Source: an uncultured Lachnospiraceae bacterium (GTDB taxonomy: Bacteria; Bacillota; Clostridia; Lachnospirales; Lachnospiraceae). Taken from it: 57,793 nt of DNA. The notes under the pieces were generated by a model. That model saw only the letters and a program-made list of their open reading frames with translations. It had not been told where the DNA came from and ran no database searches. Location of the stretch: positions 1 through 57,793 of the forward strand of contig CANPIM010000016.1 of assembly GCA_947574135.1 (NCBI GenBank), written 5' to 3'. Shown here one piece after another: positions 1 to 8,161 of this stretch. A program made the translations under genes and the position numbers. Numbering within the stretch: position 1 is the stretch's first letter; every line of letters starts with the position of its first letter.

Positions 1-457
1 GGTTACGTACGATAGCACGGCCCATAGCCACACGCTGTCTCTGACCACCGGACAGCTGCTTCGGCTTCCGATCCAGAAGCTTCTCCAGATCCAGAATCTT
101 GGCTGCCTCATTTACCATCTTGTCAATCTCAGCCTTGGGAACCTTGCGCAGCTTCAGACCAAAGGCCATATTGTCCTTAACGGTCATATGGGGATACAGC
201 GCGTAGTTCTGGAATACCATGGCGATATCACGGTCTTTAGGCTCCACATCGTTTACCAGGCGATCCCCGATGCGCAGCTCACCAGAAGAAATCTCCTCCA
301 GACCTGCAATCATACGAAGGGTGGTGGATTTTCCGCATCCGGAGGGGCCTACAAAGATGATAAACTCCTTGTCCGCGATTTCCATATTGAAATCCTTTAC
401 AGCCTCAAATCCGTTAGGATATACTTTGCAAATATTTTTTAAAGATAAACTGGCCAT
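1..457 (-). CDS. Sugar ABC transporter ATP-binding protein, MsmK/UgpC/MalK type (3' end outside window)
   Basis: About 152 N-terminal residues of a carbohydrate-importer ATPase are present; the C-terminus lies beyond the left edge. The start is the ATG at 457, preceded by GGAGGAC. Visible motifs are Walker A (GPSGCGKST, residues ~37-45), the Q-loop ([11 protein letters not shown]) and the signature [14 protein letters not shown]. The opening and the LYPHMTV stretch are typical of the MalK/UgpC/MsmK subgroup, which has a C-terminal TOBE regulatory domain in full-length members. No permease or binding-protein gene is adjacent on the visible side, which fits the stand-alone MsmK-like ATPases of Firmicutes that energise several sugar importers. 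That shared role is inference. A TATACT -10 box on the minus strand at 494-499 lies 37 bp upstream of the start. Confidence 0.93.
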   Translation of the reverse strand, partial: MASLSLKNICKVYPNGFEAVKDFNMEIADKEFIIFVGPSGCGKSTTLRMIAGLEEISSGELRIGDRLVNDVEPKDRDIAMVFQNYALYPHMTVKDNMAFGLKLRKVPKAEIDKMVNEAAKILDLEKLLDRKPKQLSGGQRQRVAMGRAIVRN

Positions 458-640
458 TTCTTTGTCCTCCCGACTGTTTTATTTTATGGACTTAGTATAC
501 CGGAAATCCCTGTCTTTTGCCATAGCCTGATTCCCCAAACTTTCCGGAAATCCTTTGTGAGAAACGCCGACTTTCTAGGGGACATTTCCCTTTTCCGGCG
601 AAGTGCCGGGAAACCCCTGCCTTTTCTGGACAATCTGCCG

Positions 641-658
641 AAACATTCCGGAATGTTT
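641..658. promoter_or_regulatory. Perfect 18-bp palindrome overlapping the YesL-gene promoter
   Basis: AAACATTCCGGAATGTTT is a perfect inverted repeat and covers the first bases of the -35 element of the promoter at 657-685. A shorter relative, TTTCCGGAAA, lies at 541-550 in the same divergent intergenic region. Position and symmetry fit a repressor operator. The regulator is unknown. Confidence 0.5.
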
Positions 659-685
659 GCTTTTTTCCTGCATTTCCGTTATACT
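657..685 (+). promoter_or_regulatory. Sigma-A-type promoter for the YesL gene
   Basis: TTGCTT (657-662), a 17-bp spacer and TATACT (680-685) sit 50 bp upstream of the ATG at 736. Confidence 0.5.
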
Positions 686-735
686 TAAAAATTATATGCA
701 ACCTGGCATTTTTTAATATGGAAAGGATTGATACT

Positions 736-1398
736 ATGGATCGCTTTTTTAATATGGACAACGCATTTTTCACCTTTATGGGCCGTGTGGCGGATCTCTT
801 AATTCTCAATGTCCTGTGGATTATCTGCTGCATTCCCATTGTAACCATCGGCCCCTCCACCTCGGCCCTCTACTATGCCCTGTTAAAAATCGTGCGTAAG
901 GAGGATTCCTATACCTGGAGCATGTTCTTCCACTCCTTTCGGCAGAATCTCCGTCAGGGTGTCTGTCTGACTCTGATCTTCCTGGCCCTGGGTCTGCTCC
1001 TGTTTGTGGATATTCGGGTCAGCAGCGCCATCCCCGGCACCTTTGGACAAATCCTGATGGGGCTATTTCTGGTGCTGATTCTTTTCTATCTCATTCTGTT
1101 TTCCTACACCTTCCCGGTGCTGGCCCAGTTTGAGAACAGTGTAAAAAACACCATGAAAAATGCCTTTCTCATGGCCCTGTCCCGCCTGCCCTACACCCTT
1201 TTAATCGTGGTACTCAACCTGGTGCCCCTTTTACTGCTTTTTATCTCCCCCTACCATTTCCTTCTCACCATGCCTTTATGGCTGTTTCTGGGCATCGCAG
1301 GGATCGCCTGGATCAACTGCCGCATGTTTGTGAAGATCTTCGCCCCCTATATGCCGGAGGAAGAAGAGCCGGATACCCAGCTGAATCCTCTTTCCTAG
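736..1398 (+). CDS. YesL family (DUF624) membrane protein
   Basis: A 220-residue protein with about five hydrophobic segments. It opens MDRFFNMDNAFFTFMGRVAD and continues with LLILNVLWIICCIPI and GPSTSALYYALLKIVRKED, the hallmark N-terminus of YesL/DUF624 proteins. I chose the ATG at 736 over the in-frame ATG at 718 because GGAAAGGA ends 9 bases before 736. Family members usually sit in sugar-uptake loci of Firmicutes (yesL in the Bacillus rhamnogalacturonan cluster), but their biochemical role is not established. Here the gene is divergent from a sugar ABC ATPase gene. It has its own promoter with a palindrome over the -35 box. Confidence 0.85.
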   Translation: MDRFFNMDNAFFTFMGRVADLLILNVLWIICCIPIVTIGPSTSALYYALLKIVRKEDSYTWSMFFHSFRQNLRQGVCLTLIFLALGLLLFVDIRVSSAIPGTFGQILMGLFLVLILFYLILFSYTFPVLAQFENSVKNTMKNAFLMALSRLPYTLLIVVLNLVPLLLLFISPYHFLLTMPLWLFLGIAGIAWINCRMFVKIFAPYMPEEEEPDTQLNPLS

Positions 1399-1427
1399 GC
1401 AAGATTTCCCCCTATTTTTAAAACAAA

Positions 1428-1477
1428 AATATCCTCCGCCCACAGAAGCTCTCAGGCCTCTGTGGGTGGAGGATATT
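1428..1477. terminator. Bidirectional intrinsic terminator between the YesL and xylulokinase genes
   Basis: A 19-nt stem (AATATCCTCC...CCCACAGA pairing with TCTGTGGG...GGAGGATATT, one internal mismatch) encloses a 12-nt loop. It is flanked by ATTTTTGTTTT on the minus strand and ATTATTTT on the plus strand, so it can end transcripts of both convergent genes. Confidence 0.8.
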
Positions 1478-1514
1478 ATTTTAAAAAGCATTCATCGAAC
1501 GTTCCTTCGTCAAA

Positions 1515-2987
1515 TTATCCCTGCAGTACCTCAAACAAGCCTTTCACCGTGGGATAAATCTGGCGGAATTTCTGATACCGCTCTTCATACCGGGCCGCAT
1601 TCTCCGGAATAGGCTCCACCGTATCCACAATCTCCACGATCCGGGCTGCCGCTTCCTCTACGCTTCCATATTCCCCGCAGGCCACCGCCGCCAGCATGGC
1701 GCCGCCCATGGCCGGTCCCTCCTCGCTCTTGGGAATATCCACCTTGATATTCAGAATATCTGCGATCATCTGTCTCCACAGAGGGCTCTTGGCTCCACCG
1801 CCACAGATTTTCGTCCGCTCTATGGAGATCCCCAGGGATTTTGCCACCTCAAAGGAATCCCGCAGGGCAAAGGCCACGCCCTCTAAAACGGCCTGGGTCA
1901 TGTCCTCCCGGGTGGTATCCATGGTCATGCCAATAAAGGTGCCTCTGGCATTGGGATTGTTGTGAGGGCTTCGCTCTCCCATCAGGTAGGGAAGAAAATA
2001 CACCTGGTTGCTTCCAAGCTTTTTGATTCCCTCCTGCTCCTTTCCATATTCCCCGGTTTTCAGGATCTCCTCCATCCACCACTTATTGCAGGAAGCCGCG
2101 CTGAGCATGCAGCCCATGAGATGAAAATGTCCGTCCGCATGGGCAAAGGCATGGAGGGCGTTATTCTGATCCACCCCAAATTTTTCGCTGGAGATAAAGA
2201 TGGTTCCCGAGGTTCCCAGAGAAATATTGCAGCTGCCGTCTCCCACCGTGCCGGTTCCCACGGCAGCCGCCGCGTTATCCCCGGCGCCGGCTACGATTTT
2301 CACCGTCTCCGAAAGGCCCAGCTCCCTGGACAATTCAGGCTTTAAGGTTCCAACCGCCTCATAGCTCTCAAAAATCCGGGCCAGCTGAGATTCCTTTACC
2401 CCGCAGATCTCCATCATTTCCCTGGACCAGCATTTATGCTCCACATCAAAGAGTAGCATGCCGGAGGCATCGGACACATCCGTGCAGAAGGTCCCCGACA
2501 GGCAGTAGGCCAGATAATCCTTGGGCAGCATAATCTTCTCAATACGGGCAAAGTTCTCCGGCTCGTGCTCCTTTACCCAGAGTAGCTTGGGCGCGGTAAA
2601 CCCGGCAAAGGCAATATTAGCCGTGTACTGGGACAATTTCTCCTTGCCGATAACCTGATTGAGATAATCCGTCTCCCGGCCGGTCCGTCCGTCATTCCAG
2701 AGAATGGCCGGGCGAATCACCTCATCCCTGTCATCCAGAATCACCAGCCCATGCATCTGGCCTCCAAAGCTTATGCCGGCCACTTGACTCTTATCACAGT
2801 CAGCCAAAAGCTCCTTTAAGCCCTCAATGGTCTGTGTATACCAGTCCCGGGGATCCTGCTCCGACCAGCCCGGCTCCGGAAAGTAAAGGGGATACTCCCG
2901 GGACACGATCTTCTCAATGCCTCCCGCCCCGTTCATCAGGAGCAGCTTGACCGCAGAGGTCCCCAAATCAATGCCAATGTATAACAT
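1515..2987 (-). CDS. xylB: Xylulokinase-like FGGY carbohydrate kinase
   Basis: A 490-residue FGGY kinase, near the usual XylB length. It opens with the phosphate-binding DLGTSAVK motif. GGQMHGLV and LWNDGRT are the sugar-binding signatures typical of xylulokinases. The second-domain ATP-binding stretch AGAGDNAAAAVGTGTV and the C-terminal GGGAKSPLWRQMIADI motif are also present. It is expected to phosphorylate D-xylulose or a related ketopentose. The gene is third in an operon after a DUF4867 gene and a FucI-like isomerase gene, so the true substrate may be the ketose made by that isomerase rather than xylulose from xylose. No xylose isomerase gene is in the window. A perfect hairpin separates it from the isomerase gene. 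Confidence 0.88.
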   Translation of the reverse strand: MLYIGIDLGTSAVKLLLMNGAGGIEKIVSREYPLYFPEPGWSEQDPRDWYTQTIEGLKELLADCDKSQVAGISFGGQMHGLVILDDRDEVIRPAILWNDGRTGRETDYLNQVIGKEKLSQYTANIAFAGFTAPKLLWVKEHEPENFARIEKIMLPKDYLAYCLSGTFCTDVSDASGMLLFDVEHKCWSREMMEICGVKESQLARIFESYEAVGTLKPELSRELGLSETVKIVAGAGDNAAAAVGTGTVGDGSCNISLGTSGTIFISSEKFGVDQNNALHAFAHADGHFHLMGCMLSAASCNKWWMEEILKTGEYGKEQEGIKKLGSNQVYFLPYLMGERSPHNNPNARGTFIGMTMDTTREDMTQAVLEGVAFALRDSFEVAKSLGISIERTKICGGGAKSPLWRQMIADILNIKVDIPKSEEGPAMGGAMLAAVACGEYGSVEEAAARIVEIVDTVEPIPENAARYEERYQKFRQIYPTVKGLFEVLQG

Positions 2988-3022
2988 ACTCTTCTCCTAC
3001 TACTAAATTGAAAGTACCACTA

Positions 3023-3064
3023 CGTGAAATCCTTCCGCCACCTTAGGTCCGGAAGGATTTCACG
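3023..3064. promoter_or_regulatory. Intercistronic hairpin between isomerase and kinase genes
   Basis: CGTGAAATCCTTCCG (3023-3037) and CGGAAGGATTTCACG (3050-3064) form a perfect 15-bp stem with a 12-nt loop. On the transcribed minus strand no T-run follows the stem. A processing or mRNA-stabilising element, or partial attenuation, is therefore more likely than a strong terminator. Confidence 0.6.
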
Positions 3065-3076
3065 CAAGGTTGTTTT

Positions 3077-4561
3077 TTATGCAAAGGGATTTTCCGTCTT
3101 GTAGCGCATGCTCTTGGGCTGGTTAAAGCCGATTTCCTCCGGCTCCACGCCCAGATACTTGAATACCTCGTAAAGTGCCTTTCCATAGTGTCCGAAGGCC
3201 ACGGCGCCGTGATGGGGATAATTGCCCTCGATCAGCACATGGCGGTAGAAGCGTCCCATCTCCGGAATGGCAAAGATTCCGATGGAGCCAAAGGAACGGG
3301 TAGCCACAGGCAGCACCTCTCCCTGGGCCACGTAAGCCCGAAGCTTGCAGTCTGCCGTGCTCTGGAGACGGTAGAAGGTGATCTCACCAGGAGCGATGTC
3401 TCCCTCCAGGGTTCCCTGGGTTACCTCCTCCGGCAGGCTTCTGGCCATAATCAGCTGGTACTTCATGGAGCAGGAGTTTAACTTCCGGGAGCAGGTATTT
3501 CCGCAATGGAAGCCCATAAAGGTATCCTTCTGGGTATATGCATACTTGGGCTTGATATCCTCATTGTAAATATCGGCCGGAACCGTATTGTTGATATCCA
3601 GCAGGGTCACCGCATCCTGGCTTACGCAGGTTCCGATAAACTCGCTGAGAGCTCCGTAAATATCCACCTCACAGGATACGGGAATGCCCCGTCCGGCCAG
3701 ACGGCTGTTTACATAGCAGGGCACAAAGCCAAACTGGGTCTGGAAGGCTGGCCAGCATTTTCCTGCAATGGTCACATACTTCCGATAGCCCTTGTGCTCC
3801 TCCACCCAATCCAGCAGGGTCAGCTCATACTGGGCAAGCTTAGAGAGAATCTGGGGCTTCTGGTTGCCCTCACCCAGCTCTGCCTCCATATCCTTTACCA
3901 CATCGGGAATCCGGGGATCGTCGTCATGCTTGTGGAAGGCCTCAAAAAGATCCAGCTCCGAGTTCTCCTCAATCTCCACACCCAGATTATACAGCTGCTT
4001 AATGGGCGCATTGCAGGCCAGGAAATTTAAGGGACGGGGGCCAAAGCTTATGATCTTCAGGCTGGACAGCCCCACCAGCGCCCGGGCGATGGGCAGAAAT
4101 TCGCGAATCATCTCCGCACACTCCTCTGCGGTTCCCACCGGATACTCGGGAATGTAAGCCCGGATATTGCGAAGCTTTAAGTTATAGCTGGCATTTAACA
4201 TTCCGCAGTAGGCGTCGCCCCGGCCCTGAATCAGGGAATCCCCGGACTCCTCGGCAGCCGCCACAAACATCACCGGCCCATCAAAATGCTTGGCCAGCAG
4301 GGTCTCGGAAATCTCCGGTCCGAAGTTTCCAAGATAAACCACCAGAGCGTCACATCCGGCCTTCTTTACATCCTCCAGAGCCTGCACCATATGAATCTCG
4401 CTCTCCACGATGCAGATGGGACATTCATAGATATCTCCTGCGCCAAACTTGTCCTCATAGGCCTTGATAAGCGCCTTTCTTCTGTTTACGGACAGAGACT
4501 CCGGAAAGCAATCCCGGCTAACCGCCACAATCCCCACCTTTACCTCAGGAATATTCTGCAT
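3077..4561 (-). CDS. L-fucose/D-arabinose isomerase-like protein
   Basis: A 494-residue protein of the L-fucose/L-arabinose isomerase superfamily. The N-terminus VKVGIVAVSRDCFPESLSV, followed by VVYLGNFGPE, is characteristic of the clostridial FucI/AraA-like family. The C-terminal half contains FMGFHCGNTCSRKLNSCSMKYQ and FGHYGKALYEVFKYLGVEP. Members interconvert an aldose and a ketose (L-fucose/L-fuculose, D-arabinose/D-ribulose or L-arabinose/L-ribulose); the substrate cannot be read here. It lies in an operon with a DUF4867 gene upstream and an FGGY kinase gene downstream, so isomerisation followed by phosphorylation is the likely sequence. A GAAGGAGGAACAAG ribosome site precedes the ATG at 4561. 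It is distinct from the canonical AraA at 43.5 kb. Confidence 0.82.
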   Translation of the reverse strand: MQNIPEVKVGIVAVSRDCFPESLSVNRRKALIKAYEDKFGAGDIYECPICIVESEIHMVQALEDVKKAGCDALVVYLGNFGPEISETLLAKHFDGPVMFVAAAEESGDSLIQGRGDAYCGMLNASYNLKLRNIRAYIPEYPVGTAEECAEMIREFLPIARALVGLSSLKIISFGPRPLNFLACNAPIKQLYNLGVEIEENSELDLFEAFHKHDDDPRIPDVVKDMEAELGEGNQKPQILSKLAQYELTLLDWVEEHKGYRKYVTIAGKCWPAFQTQFGFVPCYVNSRLAGRGIPVSCEVDIYGALSEFIGTCVSQDAVTLLDINNTVPADIYNEDIKPKYAYTQKDTFMGFHCGNTCSRKLNSCSMKYQLIMARSLPEEVTQGTLEGDIAPGEITFYRLQSTADCKLRAYVAQGEVLPVATRSFGSIGIFAIPEMGRFYRHVLIEGNYPHHGAVAFGHYGKALYEVFKYLGVEPEEIGFNQPKSMRYKTENPFA

Positions 4562-4663
4562 GATCTTGTTCCTCCTTCATTATGTATGATTATTTTTTGT
4601 TACTTTTTTCACAATCTTAAAATACGCCCAAAAACAATTTGCCCGCTAAAATGTTTCCGCTCC

Positions 4664-5281
4664 CTATACTGTCAGATTTTCTCCAACAAGGCCCACAAAG
4701 GCGCCTTCTGTTCCCAGCCCGGATTCCTCATGGGCAATGAGCCATTTGTTGTTGGCTATCATCAGACGGGATTCTCTGCATTTGTTCTCCACCCGGGGCG
4801 CTTCTGTATTGGTTCCCTTTGGCAGGGCAATAACCACCTGGAAGCCCTCCTCCTTTAGGTTGCAGGGGGCATAGTGCAGGGTTGTGGCATACAGCTCCAC
4901 CACACAGCCCGCCGGCACGGCAAAGGCCTCAAGCTTCCCCGTGTCATAGGTGAAATCCTCCCCTACGTCCTGCTGCCGTCCCAAAAGCAACACGGCTCCC
5001 TGGAAGGGAATATTGATCTCCGAGCTGCGATGATACTCCACAGCGTTCAATTTGTGATTATTCCCGTTGCAATAGCCCAGCTGCAACGGCTGTCCCCCGA
5101 AAACCTCGTCCCGAAGCATGGCGTACTCCTTGCAGGCCTCCAGCTCCGGAGCCGATGCCACATAAACTACATCCTTTGGAATCGGCGTCCCGGAAAGCCG
5201 CTCCAGCAAATCCGGCACCTCCACATCCAATACTCTCCCGTAAGGCCGAAAGGCCTCGTCCCGCACATCCTTGATCTCCAT
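4664..5281 (-). CDS. DUF4867 family protein (cupin-like sugar-operon protein)
   Basis: A 205-residue soluble protein opening MEIKDVRDEAFRPYGRVLDV, matching DUF4867 as I recall it. The middle has CNGNNHKLNAVEYHRSSEIN and FAVPAGCVVELYATTLHYAP, a beta-rich, His/Glu-containing pattern like a cupin or ureidoglycolate-lyase fold. Possible roles are sugar epimerase/mutarotase or lyase, but no activity is established for the family. The gene starts the operon with the FucI-like isomerase and FGGY kinase genes and is read from the TTGCAA/TACTAT promoter at 5397-5425. It is divergent from the ROK regulator gene. About 100 bp separates it from the isomerase gene. Confidence 0.75.
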   Translation of the reverse strand: MEIKDVRDEAFRPYGRVLDVEVPDLLERLSGTPIPKDVVYVASAPELEACKEYAMLRDEVFGGQPLQLGYCNGNNHKLNAVEYHRSSEINIPFQGAVLLLGRQQDVGEDFTYDTGKLEAFAVPAGCVVELYATTLHYAPCNLKEEGFQVVIALPKGTNTEAPRVENKCRESRLMIANNKWLIAHEESGLGTEGAFVGLVGENLTV

Positions 5282-5396
5282 GAAATCCTCCTTTTCTCCT
5301 GTGCAATCCTCTCCCTCCCCATAAAAAATCCGGCTCCTTTAAAGGGAAGTGTTGCAGGTGTTGCACTTCGTTCAGTCACAAAACTAACTTAACCCT

Positions 5397-5425
5397 ATAG
5401 TACCACCCTAGAGAGGGAATTGCAA
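5397..5425 (-). promoter_or_regulatory. Promoter of the DUF4867-isomerase-kinase operon
   Basis: On the minus strand TTGCAA (5420-5425), a 17-bp spacer and TACTAT (5397-5402) form a sigma-A promoter. Its -35 box is only 12 bp from the -35 box of the divergent ROK promoter. The heptamer AAACTAA, the half-site known from ROK-type XylR operators, occurs just downstream at 5381-5387 and again at 5485-5491. Confidence 0.6.
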
Positions 5426-5437
5426 GCCTATTTTCTG

Positions 5438-5466
5438 TTTACTTCTGAAAATCTCTGTATTATAAT
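5438..5466 (+). promoter_or_regulatory. Promoter of the ROK regulator gene
   Basis: TTTACT (5438-5443), a 17-bp spacer and a perfect TATAAT (5461-5466). An AAACTAA heptamer at 5485-5491, in the leader, could mediate autoregulation. Confidence 0.65.
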
Positions 5467-5556
5467 ATAGATAGGACAGTGAACAAACTAAGTGGAAGCA
5501 ATTTCCTGCAAACTGATTTTCAGCCGGTTTTTGCTTCATTAAAAAGAGGAATTCTC

Positions 5557-6705
5557 ATGATCGGAAGCAAGGAACTCATTCGCGATTTAAACAGCCATTT
5601 TATTCTGGAGCGCATTCTTCTGGACGGTCCCATTTCCCGGGCTGCCCTGGCTAAGAGCTCCGGGCTCTCCAAGGCTACGGTGTCCGCCATTGTTCAAGAG
5701 CTGCTGGAGCAAAAGCTTATTGTGGAAATCGGAAGCGATGACACCTCTATGGGACGCAAGCCCATTCTCCTCTCCTTTCGGGAAACCTGCGGCTATGTGC
5801 TCTCCATAGACGTAAACGCCAGCGTCATCTCTGCCATGACCTGCAACCTCCGGGGACAGAACTGCCGTCTCAAGCTTTACCCCAATCAGGCGGGACGGGA
5901 GGAAATTCTGCCTCTCCTTCTCTCCATTGTCCGGGATATGACAGCGTCACTTCCGGAAACGCCCTTCGGGCTGGTGGGCCTGGGCCTGGGGATTCACGGA
6001 TCTGTCCATAAGAATCAGGTGACCTTCAGCCCCTACACTCCCTATGAACAGCTGCCCTTCTGCCAGGCTCTGGAGGAAGCATTTCAGGTTCCCGTCTATC
6101 TGGAAAACGAAGCCAATCTGTCCGCCATAGGAGAACACACCTTCTGCTACCACGTCCCCAACCTGGTGGGCATCAGCATCCATGCCGGGATCGGTACTGG
6201 CATGATTATTGAGAATAAGCTTTACACGGGCTTTAACGGGAATGCCGGAGAGTTCGGCCACACCATTATTGAAGTAAACGGCCGCCCCTGCCCCTGCGGC
6301 AACCAGGGCTGCCTGGAGCAATATGCCTCGGAGCGGGCCATTCTGGGGCAATATGCCCTTCAGACCGGAAAAGCCCAGAATATAGACACCTTTGTGGAGG
6401 CCTGCAGCCGCCAGGAGCCCAAAGCTCTCTCCCTGCTGGAGGACTTTGTCCTTTATATGTCCATAGGCATCAACAATATTCTGAACTCCGTAAATCCGGA
6501 TATGATTGTGATCAACAGCTCCTTTACCACCTATTTTCCCCAGGTGCTCACCCATATACAGGAGCGCCTGCAAAACCGTATGGGACGCCATTGCCATCTG
6601 GTCCCCTCCGGCCTGCAGGACACCTCCATTCTCCTGGGCGCCGCCTGCGTCTGCATCCGCAGCTTTCTGGGCATCGACCAGTTACGACTTACCCTGGAAT
6701 CTTAG
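5557..6705 (+). CDS. ROK family transcriptional regulator (XylR/NagC type)
   Basis: A 382-residue repressor-type ROK protein. Residues ~1-70 are a winged helix-turn-helix (HFILERILLDGPISRAALAKSSGLSKATVS). The rest is the ROK sugar-kinase-like domain with ENEANLSAIGEH, GIGTGMI, GNAGEFGHTII and the zinc motif CPCGNQGCLEQYAS. I chose the ATG at 5557, with AAGAGGA six bases upstream, over a GTG at 5479 that falls inside the leader. It is divergent from the isomerase/kinase operon and most likely controls that operon in response to its sugar. The gene is convergent with the esterase gene, with only a 10-bp gap and no terminator visible. Confidence 0.9.
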   Translation: MIGSKELIRDLNSHFILERILLDGPISRAALAKSSGLSKATVSAIVQELLEQKLIVEIGSDDTSMGRKPILLSFRETCGYVLSIDVNASVISAMTCNLRGQNCRLKLYPNQAGREEILPLLLSIVRDMTASLPETPFGLVGLGLGIHGSVHKNQVTFSPYTPYEQLPFCQALEEAFQVPVYLENEANLSAIGEHTFCYHVPNLVGISIHAGIGTGMIIENKLYTGFNGNAGEFGHTIIEVNGRPCPCGNQGCLEQYASERAILGQYALQTGKAQNIDTFVEACSRQEPKALSLLEDFVLYMSIGINNILNSVNPDMIVINSSFTTYFPQVLTHIQERLQNRMGRHCHLVPSGLQDTSILLGAACVCIRSFLGIDQLRLTLES

Positions 6706-6715
6706 GCTTCCACGC

Positions 6716-7522
6716 TTACGCCTCCCTTGAAGGGATCAGTCCGAAAAATTCCAGAATCAGGGCAAGCTCCTCATTCCAAAATTCCCAGCTATGCCCCCCG
6801 GGCCGCTCATCAAATCCCATGGAAAGCCTGGTCTTTTCCTGAAAGAAGCTTTTCATTTTCTCATGTATGGGATAAAGGGGATCCTCGGTCCCACAGCAAA
6901 GGTACATCTGCGGCGGCGCCACATCCTGTCTTTTCTCCAGCTTCTTGGCCAAAAAGCGCAGATCCCACCGGGAGCCGAAAAACGCCTCCTCACTGCCAAA
7001 AATCCGATCCAGATTCTCCAGAAAATCCGGGGCCGAAAAGACGTCATTAACCCGTCCCAGAGCCTCATAGGGCTCCAGGGCTCCGGACATACTGGCCGCG
7101 TGCCCGTAGATCTGCGGACAATTCATGGCAAGCTCCAGGGCCCCGTACCCTCCCATAGACAGGCCACAAATATAGGTGTCCTCCCGCCTTCCGGAGGCCG
7201 GAAACAGGTTTTCCACCACCACAGGCAGCTCCTTTGTGAGATAGCTGAAATAGGCGAGGGTAGATTTTCCATCCACATAAAAGCCCCGGTGACCCATGGG
7301 CATAACCACAAGAATATCATGATCTCTGGTTAAAAGCTCCACGTTACTCTTGCGTATCCAGGCTGTATGATCGTCTCCGTGTCCGTGGAGCAAATACAAA
7401 ACCGGATATTTCTTGTCCGGCATAGGCTCCGGCTTCCTCCCCCGCCGCTCCGGCAGAAGCACCGTAAGAGGTGTATCCATTCCCAGATAATAAGAAAAGA
7501 AATCCATATTCACAAGCGCCAT
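6716..7522 (-). CDS. Alpha/beta-hydrolase esterase (EstA/S-formylglutathione hydrolase-like)
   Basis: A 268-residue alpha/beta hydrolase of the esterase-D/feruloyl-esterase-like group. The oxyanion-hole stretch is YLLHGHGDDHTAW. The nucleophile elbow is GLSMGGYGAL with Ser ~122. An acidic residue in CGTEDPLYP and the C-terminal GGHSWEFW histidine complete a plausible triad. There is no signal peptide, so it is cytoplasmic. In Firmicutes such enzymes are annotated as tributyrin or acetyl-ester esterases; the physiological ester is unknown. The small membrane protein gene at 7535-7960 ends 12 bp upstream, so the two are likely co-transcribed. Confidence 0.85.
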   Translation of the reverse strand: MALVNMDFFSYYLGMDTPLTVLLPERRGRKPEPMPDKKYPVLYLLHGHGDDHTAWIRKSNVELLTRDHDILVVMPMGHRGFYVDGKSTLAYFSYLTKELPVVVENLFPASGRREDTYICGLSMGGYGALELAMNCPQIYGHAASMSGALEPYEALGRVNDVFSAPDFLENLDRIFGSEEAFFGSRWDLRFLAKKLEKRQDVAPPQMYLCCGTEDPLYPIHEKMKSFFQEKTRLSMGFDERPGGHSWEFWNEELALILEFFGLIPSREA

Positions 7523-7534
7523 ATTTCCTACCTC

Positions 7535-7960
7535 CTACAGCCTGGTAAACAAAACTATCAATAGAGCAATCAAAAAGAGAGGGATCCCAAGAACCGTAAG
7601 CGCGTGAGACAATACGTCAAAGGCCGGCTGCAGCTGCTCTCCTGAAAACAGGTTGGTGGTGAGGATCCCCAGAAAAATCATTCCCACCCCTCCTAAAATA
7701 TTGCCTAGGAATCCCATGCCAATAAGGGAAATAATCCCAGCCCCCAAAAGACACAGGGTAAACAGCATATCAAAGGTGCTGCTCTCCACTCCAAAAAAGG
7801 CAGCTACCGTGTCAAAGCCCTTGATATTTCCCGCAATTATAATGCCAATCCCGCAGAGAAATCCGCCAAAACCACCGGCCTTTACTATCATCAGAAAGAT
7901 GCCTGCGGCCACAAGGGCAATTCCCAAAACAATCCGTATTCCACCCACTACAACTCCCAT
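7535..7960 (-). CDS. Small hydrophobic membrane protein, unknown function
   Basis: A glycine-rich, almost wholly hydrophobic protein of 141 residues with four predicted membrane helices. I place the start at the second in-frame ATG (7960) because GGAGGGAG sits 5 bases upstream; the ATG at 7975 has only weak Shine-Dalgarno sequence. I recognise no family motif. The only polar stretch, around VESSTFD, lies between helices 2 and 3. The gene precedes the esterase gene by 12 bp and probably shares its transcript. Confidence 0.6.
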   Translation of the reverse strand: MGVVVGGIRIVLGIALVAAGIFLMIVKAGGFGGFLCGIGIIIAGNIKGFDTVAAFFGVESSTFDMLFTLCLLGAGIISLIGMGFLGNILGGVGMIFLGILTTNLFSGEQLQPAFDVLSHALTVLGIPLFLIALLIVLFTRL

Positions 7961-8094
7961 TTTCTCTCCCTCCATTCCCTGTAAACAATCTTAGATTCCC
8001 TGGACAAAAGGGGTCCTGTTTTTCCTCTGTCCATGATGTGTATTATACACCCCGCCCACCGGAGTTTCAACTAACTTTTTCGCCCTTGCCACAC

Positions 8095-8123
8095 TTGAAA
8101 CGTCTGCATGTTTATGCTAAAAT
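8095..8123 (+). promoter_or_regulatory. Promoter of the truncated chemoreceptor gene
   Basis: TTGAAA (8095-8100), a 17-bp spacer ending in TGC (extended -10) and TAAAAT (8118-8123). The gene therefore keeps a good vegetative-type promoter although its product is truncated. Confidence 0.6.
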
Positions 8124-8161
8124 TATCTATAATTTCATATTTGTTGCATGGGGAATTTTCT

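Noticed and set aside
188..530. Plus-strand frames across the left end of the window.
   Set aside because: They are antisense to the ABC ATPase gene, whose minus frame contains Walker A, Q-loop and signature motifs.
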